Below are positions 7,862-16,209 of a DNA stretch of 64,000 bases, piece by piece. The position numbers and the translations under genes are program-made. The DNA is taken from the NCBI GenBank assembly GCA_963617275.1, contig CAVENX010000012.1, positions 1-64,000 on the forward strand, read 5' to 3'. Positions within the stretch are counted from its first letter, which is position 1; each line of letters starts with the position of its first letter. Source of the DNA: Limivicinus sp963617275. Its GTDB lineage: Bacteria; Bacillota; Clostridia; Oscillospirales; Oscillospiraceae. Below the pieces are notes generated by a model, which was not told the origin of the DNA, searched no databases, and was given only the letters and a program-made list of their open reading frames with translations.

Positions 7862-8916
7862 AAAGAATTCTGGTAACAGGCGGCGCCGGATTTATCGGCT
7901 CCAACTTTGTGCAATACATATTGAAGGAAAAGCAGGATATCGAGCTGCTGGTTAATCTTGACCTGCTCACATACGCCGGCAATCTTGAAAACCTTCTGCC
8001 GGTGAAGGACGACAGGCGCTATGAGTTCGTTCACGGCGATATCCGTGACCGTGCGCTTGTCAACGAGCTTTTCGACAAATACGATTTTGACACCGTTGTT
8101 CACTTTGCTGCAGAGTCTCATGTTGACCGCAGCATCGTCGAGCCGGAGCTGTTCCTCACGACGAACATTCTCGGAACGCAGTCTCTGCTTGACGCGGCAA
8201 AGAAGCATTGGAACCTTGAGCCGGGCAACAAGTATTGCCGCGAATACCGCGAGGGCGTGAAGTATCTTCAAGTCTCCACCGACGAGGTTTACGGCGCTCT
8301 CGGCAAAGAAGGTATGTTCACCGAATCGACGCCAATTTCCCCCAACAGCCCGTATTCTGCGTCAAAGGCAAGCGCGGATATGGTCGTAAGGGCATATTAT
8401 CAGACTTACGGCATGCCCGTGAACATCACGCGCTGCTCGAATAACTACGGCCCCTACCAGTTCCCGGAAAAGCTCATCCCGCTCATGCTGCACAACGCGA
8501 AAGACAGCAAGGAGCTGCCCGTATATGGCGACGGTATGCAGATACGCGACTGGCTGCACGTACACGACCACTGCGCCGCCATCCGCACGGTGCTCGAAAA
8601 GGGCGTTTGCGGCGAGGTTTATAACATCGGCGGCAACAACGAACGTGCGAATATCGAGATAGTGAATCTCATACTTGACCTCATGGACAAGCCGCAGAGC
8701 CTTATAAGGCACGTTCAGGACAGGCCGGGACACGACAGGCGCTACGCCATCGACAACACCAAGATCACGACTCAGCTCGGCTGGGCGCCCGAATACACCT
8801 TTGACCGCGGCATGAAAGAAACCGTTGAATGGTATCTTGAAAACTCAGCATGGGTCGATCATGTTGTTTCCGGCGATTATCTGGATTACTACTCGAAAAT
8901 GTATGCCGCCGTTTAA
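7858..8916 (+). CDS. rfbB: dTDP-glucose 4,6-dehydratase
   Basis: Short-chain dehydrogenase converting dTDP-glucose to dTDP-4-keto-6-deoxyglucose. It shows the Rossmann motif TGGAGFIGSNF, the catalytic STDEVYG, and the YSASK pair (Tyr-x-x-x-Lys) of extended SDRs, plus HFAAESHVDRSI. 352 residues is normal. rfbC and rfbD are not in this window, so the end product (rhamnose or another 6-deoxysugar) cannot be told. A membrane glycosyltransferase-like gene follows 21 bases later, probably in the same operon. Confidence 0.96.
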   Translation: MKRILVTGGAGFIGSNFVQYILKEKQDIELLVNLDLLTYAGNLENLLPVKDDRRYEFVHGDIRDRALVNELFDKYDFDTVVHFAAESHVDRSIVEPELFLTTNILGTQSLLDAAKKHWNLEPGNKYCREYREGVKYLQVSTDEVYGALGKEGMFTESTPISPNSPYSASKASADMVVRAYYQTYGMPVNITRCSNNYGPYQFPEKLIPLMLHNAKDSKELPVYGDGMQIRDWLHVHDHCAAIRTVLEKGVCGEVYNIGGNNERANIEIVNLILDLMDKPQSLIRHVQDRPGHDRRYAIDNTKITTQLGWAPEYTFDRGMKETVEWYLENSAWVDHVVSGDYLDYYSKMYAAV

Positions 8917-8937
8917 GCGGCATATGGAGTTTGCGTT

Positions 8938-10584
8938 ATGATTTGTCCGGTATATAAATATACGGAAGCCGATAAGCTTGTCGCGGCGGTTCTTGCTCTC
9001 GTGATGCTTGCGTTGTGCTTGGGTTCGCTTGATCACGGCTGTACATGGGGCGACGATTCCGCCGCGTACATAAGCGAGGGCATCGCCATTGCCAAGGGTG
9101 ATTTCAGGGAGCAAGTGAAGCTCAACCCCCTGCTGCACCCGTCGGTATTGGGCGATAATGTCGGCGATGAGCTTGTATATGTCTGGGGCTATCCGCTGCT
9201 GCTGTCCGCCGTGTATCTTGCCGACGGCTTCGACATGGATAATTACAGCAATATCATTGTCTATAAGCTCCCCTCCGCTCTTTTCTTCGCCGTCATGGCG
9301 GTATGCTTCTTTCTGCTGCTCAGGCGGCGGTTTTCCCTGCCCGCAAGCGCTTTTACCGCCTGCTTTTTCTGCTGTGCGCAGATGTTCTTTGAGCTTGTCA
9401 ACAGTCTGTACAGCGATATGGTATACATGGGTATGTGTATGCTCACGCTGCTCTGGATAGAGCTGTATATCGGCGAACGTTCGCGGCGCGCCCTTATACT
9501 CAAGGGCATTGCGGCAGGTACGCTTATCTGGTACACCGCCGAGGTGCGCACGAACGGCACGGTTTTTATCGCCGTTCTGCTTATTGCGCAGTTTGCCGAT
9601 CTCCGGGCGCAAAAGCTGCTGACCAAGGACGAGATCCTGCCGCGGCTCGTGCCGTATGCGGTTTTCCTTGTGCTGAAAATAGTGACGGAATATATACTCC
9701 TGCGCCCCGCAACGCCAAATTCGGCGGATATGTCGATAGCGTCGCCGGACTTCATTTTTGCGAATATTCTCTTTTACATTACAAGGCTGGCAGATTTTGC
9801 GGCGCATCAGTTCAATAACCTGTTTGCCGCGTTGCTTATGCCGTTGCTGTCCCCTCAGACGCTTGAGACGGCTTCATCAGCGCTGTATGCGCTGGCAAAG
9901 CTCCTTGCGTGGGTGAGCTTGGCGATGTCCTCTCTCGGCATCCTGACGGACGGGGTCAAAAAGAACCAATATATGTCGCTTTACCTCGTCTGCTGTGCCA
10001 TCGGAACCTGCCTTCTGCCGTTCACGCAAGGTCTGAGGTATGTTGTGGGCATTATGCCCGTCATAGCGATTTTTTCGGTTTACGGTTATAAATGGGTTTT
10101 TGCACAGACGTTTGGGAAGCTTCGTAAGGGCGGTGAAAAAGCCCGCCCCGCGCTGAAGGCCGCGGCTGCTGTGCTGACGTTTACCCTGTGCATCGCGTCG
10201 TGCTGTGTGCAGTACCGTGCGGACGCAGAAAATATCCGCACTATCAGGGCGAACGGGGACGATATCCACGCAGGTTCCGAGGGAATGTACTCGCCCGAGG
10301 CAATAGAGGTCTATGACTACATCAAGGCAAACACTCCGTCTGACGCCGTATTTGCTTTCCACAAGCCGAGGGCGCTGTATCTCAACACCGGACGGCTCGC
10401 CTTTTCCTATCTTGTCAATGACCGCGACGTTATGGACGCGGACTATTGTATTCTTCCGGAGCTGTTCTATGAATCCTATGTAAACGACGAAACGCCTAAA
10501 TGGTTTTCAAGCTTTGAGATCGTCCTGCAAAACAGTGAGCTTACTCTTATGAAAAAAATTCCCACCGACGGCGATGAAAGCTAA
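8938..10584 (+). CDS. Polytopic membrane protein, GT-C glycosyltransferase-like
   Basis: 548 residues with about 10-12 hydrophobic segments. The acidic pair in the first extracytoplasmic loop (WGDDSAAYISEGIAIA) is the DD/DE arrangement of ArnT/PMT-type GT-C enzymes, which use polyprenyl-phosphate sugars. The C-terminal 130 residues form a soluble domain (EAIEVYDYIKANTPSDAVFA) of the sort found in bacterial GT39-like proteins. It is encoded right after rfbAB and ends at a strong terminator, so it probably glycosylates a surface polymer. The sugar and acceptor are not predictable here. Confidence 0.65.
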   Translation: MICPVYKYTEADKLVAAVLALVMLALCLGSLDHGCTWGDDSAAYISEGIAIAKGDFREQVKLNPLLHPSVLGDNVGDELVYVWGYPLLLSAVYLADGFDMDNYSNIIVYKLPSALFFAVMAVCFFLLLRRRFSLPASAFTACFFCCAQMFFELVNSLYSDMVYMGMCMLTLLWIELYIGERSRRALILKGIAAGTLIWYTAEVRTNGTVFIAVLLIAQFADLRAQKLLTKDEILPRLVPYAVFLVLKIVTEYILLRPATPNSADMSIASPDFIFANILFYITRLADFAAHQFNNLFAALLMPLLSPQTLETASSALYALAKLLAWVSLAMSSLGILTDGVKKNQYMSLYLVCCAIGTCLLPFTQGLRYVVGIMPVIAIFSVYGYKWVFAQTFGKLRKGGEKARPALKAAAAVLTFTLCIASCCVQYRADAENIRTIRANGDDIHAGSEGMYSPEAIEVYDYIKANTPSDAVFAFHKPRALYLNTGRLAFSYLVNDRDVMDADYCILPELFYESYVNDETPKWFSSFEIVLQNSELTLMKKIPTDGDES

Positions 10585-10598
10585 TCGGTGCCGCTCCA

Positions 10599-10646
10599 AA
10601 CAGCGTCGGCAAAATTTTGATTTTGCCGACGCTGTTCAGCTTTTTT
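10599..10646 (+). terminator. Terminator of the rfbAB operon
   Basis: A 16-bp stem (10599-10614 with 10621-10636) with a six-base loop, then a T6 run at 10641-10646. Confidence 0.9.
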
Positions 10647-10649
10647 GAC

Positions 10650-10680
10650 AGTTCTTGAGAACTTTCTCGAGAACTTTTTT
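10650..10680 (+). terminator. Second, tandem terminator hairpin
   Basis: AGTTCTTGAGA (10650-10660) pairs with TCTCGAGAACT (10665-10675), with one G-U pair, and is followed by T6. The segment TTTTTTGACAG between the two hairpins equals the inverted-repeat end of the 200-bp repeat family. Confidence 0.65.
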
Positions 10681-10900
10681 TATTTTAAAACGTATTATAC
10701 TCAGTGCGGAAAAATAAAACTGCTTTGGTAAATCGTGAAAAAAGCTCTCCGGCAGGCTGATGAGCAGCAAAAAAGAGAAAGAAGCGGCACTGTGAAAACG
10801 CACGGAAGTCAACATATTGGGATTGACATAAATCAAATACACAAACGATTGTAAAAATTACATTTTGGTAAAATTTTAGAGAAAAATCAGAGAAAAACTC

Positions 10901-11116
10901 TTGCATTTTCAGAAACAATATGTTACACTATCGCTAACCTGAAAGAAATCTCCAATATTTGCATTGTCGGCTGCGGGAAAGCAAGCAGGCAAAACAAATG
11001 TTGAGATGCTGACTGCGGCTGGGGGAATCAGTCAAAACAGGCGCAAAGGGTGCTGTAAAATATTTTTTATTTTTCTGTCATTTTTTGTTGCCAAATCATT
11101 TTGGCTGTGTTATTAT
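10901..11116 (+). promoter_or_regulatory. Two candidate promoters for the Ig-like surface protein gene
   Basis: Distal: TTGCAT (10901-10906), 17 bp, TACACT (10924-10929). Proximal: TTGCCA (11088-11093), 17 bp, TATTAT (11111-11116), giving a leader of roughly 40 bases. The rest of the 480-base intergenic stretch (10681-11161) is AT-rich and shows no gene that I can support. Confidence 0.55.
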
Positions 11117-11161
11117 AGTCGCGTCAAATATGTAAACTACCTCATAAGGGGGATATTAAAA

Positions 11162-13333
11162 ATGAAGAAAATGAGGACAGTAGTTTCAACTCTTCTGCTG
11201 GTATGCGCACTTGTAAGCATGCTTGCAGCAGGCGCAAGCGCGGATGCAGGTGTTTCAGTCCGCTATGCTTTTGAAAGCCAGGCTCAGGGCAGCCAGAGCT
11301 ATGAGATCACTGCCGACGGAAGCATCGGCGCCAAGCTCGTAGTAACGCTTACCGACGCTGCGCCGACTAGCAATTACAATCTTGTGTGGTATGTTGATGG
11401 TGTGGTCAGCAAAACCTCCGGCGTTACTATCGGCGAAAATCCCATAGAGACCTGGTTCTCCGGTTCGGAGCTTGGCGAAGGTACCCATTCGATAGCACCT
11501 TATGTTGAAAACGGCGAAACTTTCCAGAAAGCGGCTCAAGCACCCGGATTCACCGTAACTGTTAAATCCGCTGTTCCCACGCTTTCCGGCGTGTCATTCA
11601 ACAGAGATTCCGTTCAGCTCAAGCGCTACGCGGAGGAATACCCCGTATTCGCAACCAAGATCCCTGCGGAAGCAGAGGGAACCATTTCCTACTCCGTTCA
11701 GGACGCTGAGGGCAATCCTTCTTCCGTGGCAACCTATGACGCAAGCAGACAGGCTCTCGTTGCGACCGGCGAAGGCACCGCATATCTCGTTGCAATAGTC
11801 ACCGATAGCAACGGCACGGCCATCGCAAGCGCCAAGATCCCCGTTTACGTCACCGTTCCCGTGACCAGCATCAGCATCGACACTCCTTATCTTGATGACA
11901 ACAATATTAGCGAGGGCATCAAGTACACCGTAATTACCGAGAATGCAACATGGCCCAAGCTTCAGTGGACCTCTTCCAACCCCAAAGTCGCAACCGTAAC
12001 CTCCGATGACGGCAGCGGCAACGCAACAGTCACCGCCGGCGGTTCAGCAGGTACCACGACTATCACCGCAACCTCCACCGACGGCACCGCAGTAAGCGGC
12101 AAGTGCGTTATCACATTAAAGTCAGAGGACAAGACCCTTGTCACCGTAACGCCCGTCAAGGCTGACCTGTTTGTCGGCGAGAGCACCACTCTTACCGCTT
12201 ACGTGAGCGGCAAGGATTCCGAAGGCGACACCGCATACTTTGATCACTGGTACTGCACCTCCAACGCAGTTCAGATAACCCGCGACGGCAACACCGCGAC
12301 CGTAAAGGCGGTATCTCCCACCAACAGCCCCATTGAAGTCAGGGCATACTCAAACGACGGCAAGTACGGCTACGCACTCATCAACATCACCAAGTCCGAA
12401 GCTCTTGAGATCACCGCAAGCGACACGACCGTAAAGAGCGGAAAGACGGTCACTATCTCCGTCAACAACGCACGCCCCAACGAGACCTTCAATTGGACAT
12501 ACACGCCCAGTGACATCGGCTTTGTCGCGAACGCCTACGAGAAGGGCAATAACTTCTGCATCGTCGGCGGCGATCTTGAAGGCAGCATCACCGTGACCTG
12601 CACCTCCAACAACGACTCCACCAGAACCGCAAGCGTTCTTATCGGCATCAACAGCGTTGACCCCTACGGCAACGCATACATCACGCCTAAATCCGTCAAC
12701 TGGACAAGAGGCAACGGCGATCTGGTATTCCAGATAAGCCCCTTTGCATACTGGACATACCTCGACAACCAGTATCTCAACACCAAGAGCACCAGCCTTG
12801 CTACATACTGGAACGGCGCGCTCACTCTGAAAGCCGCTTACCTCAACACCCTGTCCAACGGCACACACACTCTCAAGGTGTACACCGCATATGACGAGTT
12901 CAACAATCCCACCGGTCTTGTATATGCAAACATCTACATCTCCGGCAACGGCACTGGAGCAAGCGCGGCTTACGGCGACAACGCCCACGTCAAGGGCACT
13001 GCCTCCAACCTGTACTTCAACTCCACCTCGGCTATCAAGGACGTCTATATCAGCGGCAGATGGATTGACCCTGCCAACTACTCTCTGAGCACTGACGGCA
13101 AGACCCTTACTCTCAACGCCGCTTTCCTCAACCAGCTTGCATACGGCAGCTACACCATGCAGCTCAACGGAACCAACGGCTCCACCCAGAGCACGAACTT
13201 CCGCATTGTCACCGCAAACTACGCGCCTTCCACCGGTGACGAAGCCAACATCGGTCTGTGGGTCGCTATCATGATCCTCTCCGGCGCGGGCGCTGTCGCC
13301 CTCATCCCCAGAAGAAAGAACATGATGCAGTAA
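11162..13333 (+). CDS. Secreted, cell-wall-anchored Ig-like (Big_2-type) surface protein
   Basis: 723 residues from the ATG at 11162, preceded by AAGGGGG; a longer upstream frame has no ribosome site. A signal peptide (MKKMRTVVSTLLLVCALVSM then LAAGASADA) is clear. The middle is a chain of beta-sandwich units with bacterial Ig-like group 2 features, for example LQWTSSNPKVATVTSDDGSG followed by TTITATSTDG. The C-terminus has a PSTGDEAN motif, a hydrophobic stretch and the basic tail RRKN, a variant of the LPxTG sortase signal. It is therefore probably displayed on the cell wall. It is very rich in Thr, Ser and Asn. The partner or ligand is unknown. Confidence 0.8.
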   Translation: MKKMRTVVSTLLLVCALVSMLAAGASADAGVSVRYAFESQAQGSQSYEITADGSIGAKLVVTLTDAAPTSNYNLVWYVDGVVSKTSGVTIGENPIETWFSGSELGEGTHSIAPYVENGETFQKAAQAPGFTVTVKSAVPTLSGVSFNRDSVQLKRYAEEYPVFATKIPAEAEGTISYSVQDAEGNPSSVATYDASRQALVATGEGTAYLVAIVTDSNGTAIASAKIPVYVTVPVTSISIDTPYLDDNNISEGIKYTVITENATWPKLQWTSSNPKVATVTSDDGSGNATVTAGGSAGTTTITATSTDGTAVSGKCVITLKSEDKTLVTVTPVKADLFVGESTTLTAYVSGKDSEGDTAYFDHWYCTSNAVQITRDGNTATVKAVSPTNSPIEVRAYSNDGKYGYALINITKSEALEITASDTTVKSGKTVTISVNNARPNETFNWTYTPSDIGFVANAYEKGNNFCIVGGDLEGSITVTCTSNNDSTRTASVLIGINSVDPYGNAYITPKSVNWTRGNGDLVFQISPFAYWTYLDNQYLNTKSTSLATYWNGALTLKAAYLNTLSNGTHTLKVYTAYDEFNNPTGLVYANIYISGNGTGASAAYGDNAHVKGTASNLYFNSTSAIKDVYISGRWIDPANYSLSTDGKTLTLNAAFLNQLAYGSYTMQLNGTNGSTQSTNFRIVTANYAPSTGDEANIGLWVAIMILSGAGAVALIPRRKNMMQ

Positions 13334-13336
13334 CTC

Positions 13337-13538
13337 AGCTTGTCAAAAAAGTCCTGTAAGGACTTTTTTGACAGCGCTTTCCGCCGAGCATTCTGAAAGA
13401 GATCAAAATGCTGTTACCGAAAGCCTTGATATATCAAGGCTCTCGACGGCGGTTTATCCAATTTGAGGCGGGCCTTGCCCCCTCAAGCTCTCCCGCTGCT
13501 CTGTTATCTGACTTTAAACATAGTTCTTCGACAGTCTG
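13337..13538 (+). repeat. Copy B of ~200-bp terminator-associated repeat
   Basis: Begins AGCTTGTCAAAAAAG and ends TCGACAGTCTG. The direct repeat AGTAACTC flanks it (13329-13336 and 13539-13546); the left copy includes the stop codon TAA of the surface protein gene. Four internal stem-loops are present, the first (13340-13372) being a terminator-like perfect stem. Confidence 0.9.
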
Positions 13539-13572
13539 AGTAACTCTCTGACAGCTAAATAAACACAAAAAC

Positions 13573-13594
13573 ACTCCGGCAGAAATGCCGGAGT
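13573..13594 (+). terminator. Hairpin, probable original terminator of the surface protein gene
   Basis: ACTCCGGCA pairs with TGCCGGAGT around GAAA, followed by TAATTT. It lies downstream of repeat copy B and just upstream of the pseudouridine synthase ribosome site. Confidence 0.55.
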
Positions 13595-13625
13595 TAATTT
13601 ATACAGCTGAACATAAAGGAGCAAA

Positions 13626-14282
13626 ATGCGTTTTATTTATAAGGACAACGATATAGCCGTCTGCGTTAAGCCGGCGCGGGTGCTTTCGACCGATGAGCCG
13701 GGCGGTATGCCGCAACTTGTGCGCGAAGCTCTTGGCAATGCAGCCGCCGATGTGCGCACCGTGCACCGGCTCGACCGGGTAGTAAGCGGGCTTATGGTGC
13801 TGGCGCGAAACGCGGAAAGCGCCGCCGCGCTCGGCAGGCAGATACAGAACGGAAAATTTCATAAGGAATACCTCGCCGTTGCGCACGGCGCCGTTCCCGA
13901 CAGCGGCACAATGACAGATCTGCTCATCCGCGATAAAGGGCGTCGCATGACCTTTGTCACCGACACGCCGCAGAGGGGCGCGCAGGAGGCGATACTTAAC
14001 TACACGACTCTTGAGCGCCGCGGCGGAATGAGCCTTGTGAAAATCGAGCTTGTCACAGGGCGCACGCACCAGATACGCTGTCAGTTCGCCTCACGCGGCT
14101 ATCCCCTGCTCGGCGAAAGAAAATACAACACTGCAGAGGACGCCTGCGAGATCGCGCTGCTGTCCCACGCGCTCGGTTTCCGTCACCCGAAAACCGGAGA
14201 ACGTCTTGTATTCCGCCTCCCCCCGCCCGCAGAATACCCGTGGGACTGCTTTGAGTGCGCCGCGGCGCTTGGGGCAGAATAA
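13626..14282 (+). CDS. RluA-family pseudouridine synthase
   Basis: Isomerises uridines in rRNA or tRNA. The catalytic motif is VHRLDRVVSGLMVLA, where HRLD is the family signature with the essential aspartate. KEYLAVAHG and LVTGRTHQIRCQFA are the other conserved blocks. At 218 residues it lacks the N-terminal S4 domain, like the short RluA/RluC-like forms; the target base cannot be deduced. An AAAGGAG site precedes the ATG. It converges with the PepSY gene downstream. Confidence 0.9.
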   Translation: MRFIYKDNDIAVCVKPARVLSTDEPGGMPQLVREALGNAAADVRTVHRLDRVVSGLMVLARNAESAAALGRQIQNGKFHKEYLAVAHGAVPDSGTMTDLLIRDKGRRMTFVTDTPQRGAQEAILNYTTLERRGGMSLVKIELVTGRTHQIRCQFASRGYPLLGERKYNTAEDACEIALLSHALGFRHPKTGERLVFRLPPPAEYPWDCFECAAALGAE

Positions 14283-14287
14283 AAACA

Positions 14288-14322
14288 GCGGGGCGCCCGA
14301 CACCTGCTTTCGGACACCCCGC
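14288..14322 (-). terminator. Terminator between convergent genes
   Basis: GCGGGG (14288-14293) pairs with CCCCGC (14317-14322), with further pairing inside. On the minus strand a T5 run follows, so it mainly serves the PepSY gene. Confidence 0.6.
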
Positions 14323-14394
14323 ATAGGGAAAAAGAGGGTATGTAAATTTAATCGGCGGTAAGGACACACCGTGTCCGTTTCCGCCGCCGGCCGA

Positions 14395-14637
14395 TCACGC
14401 GGACATTCTCAGATCGGAAGCAGTCTCCGTCACATCAATGACCGGCTCGGTGTTCGTGCCGAGAACCTCGCCCGTTGCGGCGTCAACATAAAACTCATAT
14501 CTCAGCATGATCGTGCTGACTATCAGGCGGTAGCAGCCGTTTTCAAGGCAAACATACTCGCAGCAGTAGTTGCTGTCAGTGATGCCGACGGAAGTAAGGG
14601 CGTTATTAAGAGCGGTCTTGGAATTTATATTTTTCAT
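14395..14637 (-). CDS. Mini PepSY-domain protein
   Basis: 80 residues consisting of one PepSY-like unit: the start MKNINSKTALNNALTSVGI matches the lead helix and YEFYVDAATGEVLG the diagnostic beta-hairpin. No signal peptide is seen, so it may be cytoplasmic, unlike most PepSY proteins. CCEYVC gives three cysteines in six residues. An AGGAGAAAT ribosome site lies upstream. The function of single PepSY domains is unclear; protease inhibition has been proposed for the family. Confidence 0.7.
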   Translation of the reverse strand: MKNINSKTALNNALTSVGITDSNYCCEYVCLENGCYRLIVSTIMLRYEFYVDAATGEVLGTNTEPVIDVTETASDLRMSA

Positions 14638-14846
14638 GGTATTTCTCCTTATCAGTTATCAGTTCAATTTGTTTTCTCTGGCTTCTTGTTTATCGCTTTC
14701 GTATAATAGATGCGCGGCGCGGCGATAAGTTACAGAAAACCTCAAAAAAATTTTTCAGGACATTTCCCCTGCTGCCTTTGGAACCTGACGCGGCATTTCC
14801 AAGTCATATAGCTAATCCCTTTAACCGAAAATTTACGGGTGCGCAA

Positions 14847-14875
14847 TAGACATTTCATCTGAAATAATGTATAAT
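14847..14875 (+). promoter_or_regulatory. Promoter of the Pro-rich anchored protein
   Basis: TAGACA (14847-14852), 17 bp, TATAAT (14870-14875), about 30 bases before the start codon. Confidence 0.65.
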
Positions 14876-14905
14876 GGCAACAGTAAATATGAGGATGTGA
14901 TATTA

Positions 14906-15598
14906 ATGAAAAGCAAATTGATAGCGGTTTTATTTGTTATTGTTTTTGTCCTTCTTATTGCAGTCGTGTTCTCGCTGCTCAACGACGGCACATCTACTGA
15001 CGACATCAGCAGCTTCCGTATCAAGTCTACCGAAACCGACGGCGGATTGGTAAACAACATAGAAACGCCCGCTCCGACGCCAGCGCCGGAAGTCACATGG
15101 CTTCCCAATCCTACCGAAGAGCCTGTTCCCGTCACTCCCGAACCTACACCGGCTCCCACGCCCGTGCCCACCCCCACTCCCCAGCCGGTGAACACCGTGC
15201 TTGGCAGCGGCACGTTTGAATCCAACTCCGGCACATGGCTCAACATGACCGCCGATTGGACCGCCACCACCGTGAGCGACACGCAGGTTGACATCACTTT
15301 CAAGGTAAACGCGAAATCCTACGCGCTGGATTATACCGGCTTCCCCTCCGCGATACACATTTCCGTGGGTGAACAGTATGAAAGTTGCGCGGCGAACAAC
15401 ATAAGCTACAGCGACAACACGCTCGCTCTTAATGAGCTGGCATCCTACACGATGTCCGTTTCCCTGCCCGCAGGCAGTTCAAACACCTACAATGTGCAGG
15501 TCGTATGGGACTTCAACGGCGTCTACGGCAGTCCGACAATGGGTCCGGTGCAGATAACCTCCCTTGAGTGCGGCGGCGTGATAACACTGGTAAGATAA
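14906..15598 (+). CDS. Membrane-anchored exported protein with Pro/Thr linker
   Basis: 230 residues. Residues 1-25 (MKSKLIAVLFVIVFVLLIAV) are a signal-anchor helix. A Pro-Thr-Ala-Glu linker spans about residues 60-95 (for example TPEPTPAPTPVPTPTPQPV). The last 130 residues form a beta-rich domain with NMTADWTATTVSDTQVDITF and no recognised family. It is probably on the outer face of the membrane, reaching through the wall by the linker. I set the start at 14906, after GAGGATG; an earlier frame start at 14867 lies inside the promoter. Repeat copy C follows. Confidence 0.7.
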   Translation: MKSKLIAVLFVIVFVLLIAVVFSLLNDGTSTDDISSFRIKSTETDGGLVNNIETPAPTPAPEVTWLPNPTEEPVPVTPEPTPAPTPVPTPTPQPVNTVLGSGTFESNSGTWLNMTADWTATTVSDTQVDITFKVNAKSYALDYTGFPSAIHISVGEQYESCAANNISYSDNTLALNELASYTMSVSLPAGSSNTYNVQVVWDFNGVYGSPTMGPVQITSLECGGVITLVR

Positions 15599-15682
15599 TT
15601 TGTTCTCTTTGAAACGGCTTCTTTAAATATAAGTATGCCGCGCAATTCAATATTCGGAAATTAATTCGGCAAAAATCTCCCC

Positions 15683-15883
15683 AGCTTGTCAAAAAAGTCC
15701 TTTAAGGATTTTTTGACCGCGCTTTCCGCCGAGCATTTTGAAAGAGATCAAAATGCTGTTACCGAAAGCCTTGATATATCAAGGCTTTCGACGGCGGTTT
15801 ATCCATTTTGAGGCGGGCCTTGCCCCCTCAAGCTCCCCCGCTGCTCTGGTATCTGACTTTAATACATAGTTCTTTGACAGTCT
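15683..15883 (+). repeat. Copy C of ~200-bp terminator-associated repeat
   Basis: Flanked by the 13-bp direct repeat CAAAAATCTCCCC (15670-15682 and 15884-15896). The right-hand copy is the 5' arm of an intact terminator hairpin, so the insertion duplicated half of that terminator. The left part of the gap (15599-15669) shows nothing else. Confidence 0.9.
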
Positions 15884-15884
15884 C

Positions 15885-15914
15885 AAAAATCTCCCCTTGA
15901 AGGGGAGATTTTTT
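15885..15914 (+). terminator. Terminator reconstituted on the right side of repeat C
   Basis: ATCTCCCCT pairs with AGGGGAGAT around TTGA, flanked by A5 and T6. Confidence 0.8.
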
Positions 15915-15931
15915 GTTGACCTTTAGCGTCC

Positions 15932-15956
15932 GGCTTGTCAAAGAAGTTCTTTGGCA
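15932..15956 (+). repeat. Solo end-to-end remnant of the 200-bp repeat
   Basis: GGCTTGTCAAAGAA joined directly to GTTCTTTGGCAG looks like the left and right ends of the repeat with everything between deleted; copy C has the same right end, AGTTCTTTGACAG. It folds into a small hairpin. Confidence 0.45.
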
Positions 15957-16049
15957 GAAAGGGATGCTGCACTTGCAGGAACACGAGCTTTTATATTTTT
16001 CGGGAAAGGCGTACAGGGACAGCGATAGGACCTCGGTGCGGAAAAGTTA

Positions 16050-16078
16050 TTGCGTCAGGAAAAAACTGATGATATAAT
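16050..16078 (+). promoter_or_regulatory. Promoter of the radical-SAM RiPP locus
   Basis: TTGCGT (16050-16055), 17 bp, TATAAT (16073-16078). A weaker TTGACT / TATCAG pair lies at 16110-16138. The leader to the first start codon is about 125 bases. Confidence 0.6.
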
Positions 16079-16209
16079 TAATTAATTTAACATCCTGTTG
16101 ATGTAACTATTGACTTTCTCCGGCGTATAAATTATCAGACAGCAGCCTGAGCCTGCAATATATACCGCGCCGAAATGAAAATTTTTCCGTACCGGAAAGG
16201 ATGTGCCGC

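Noticed and set aside
10685..10918. Short minus-strand ORFs between rfbAB and the surface protein
   Set aside because: AT-rich, no ribosome site and no family resemblance; the region holds promoters instead.
10964..11160. Possible c-di-GMP (GEMM) riboswitch before the Ig-like gene, because GGCAAAAC and GGCGCAAAG occur
   Set aside because: The two motifs are about 50 bases apart and the paired helices of the aptamer cannot be drawn; likely chance.
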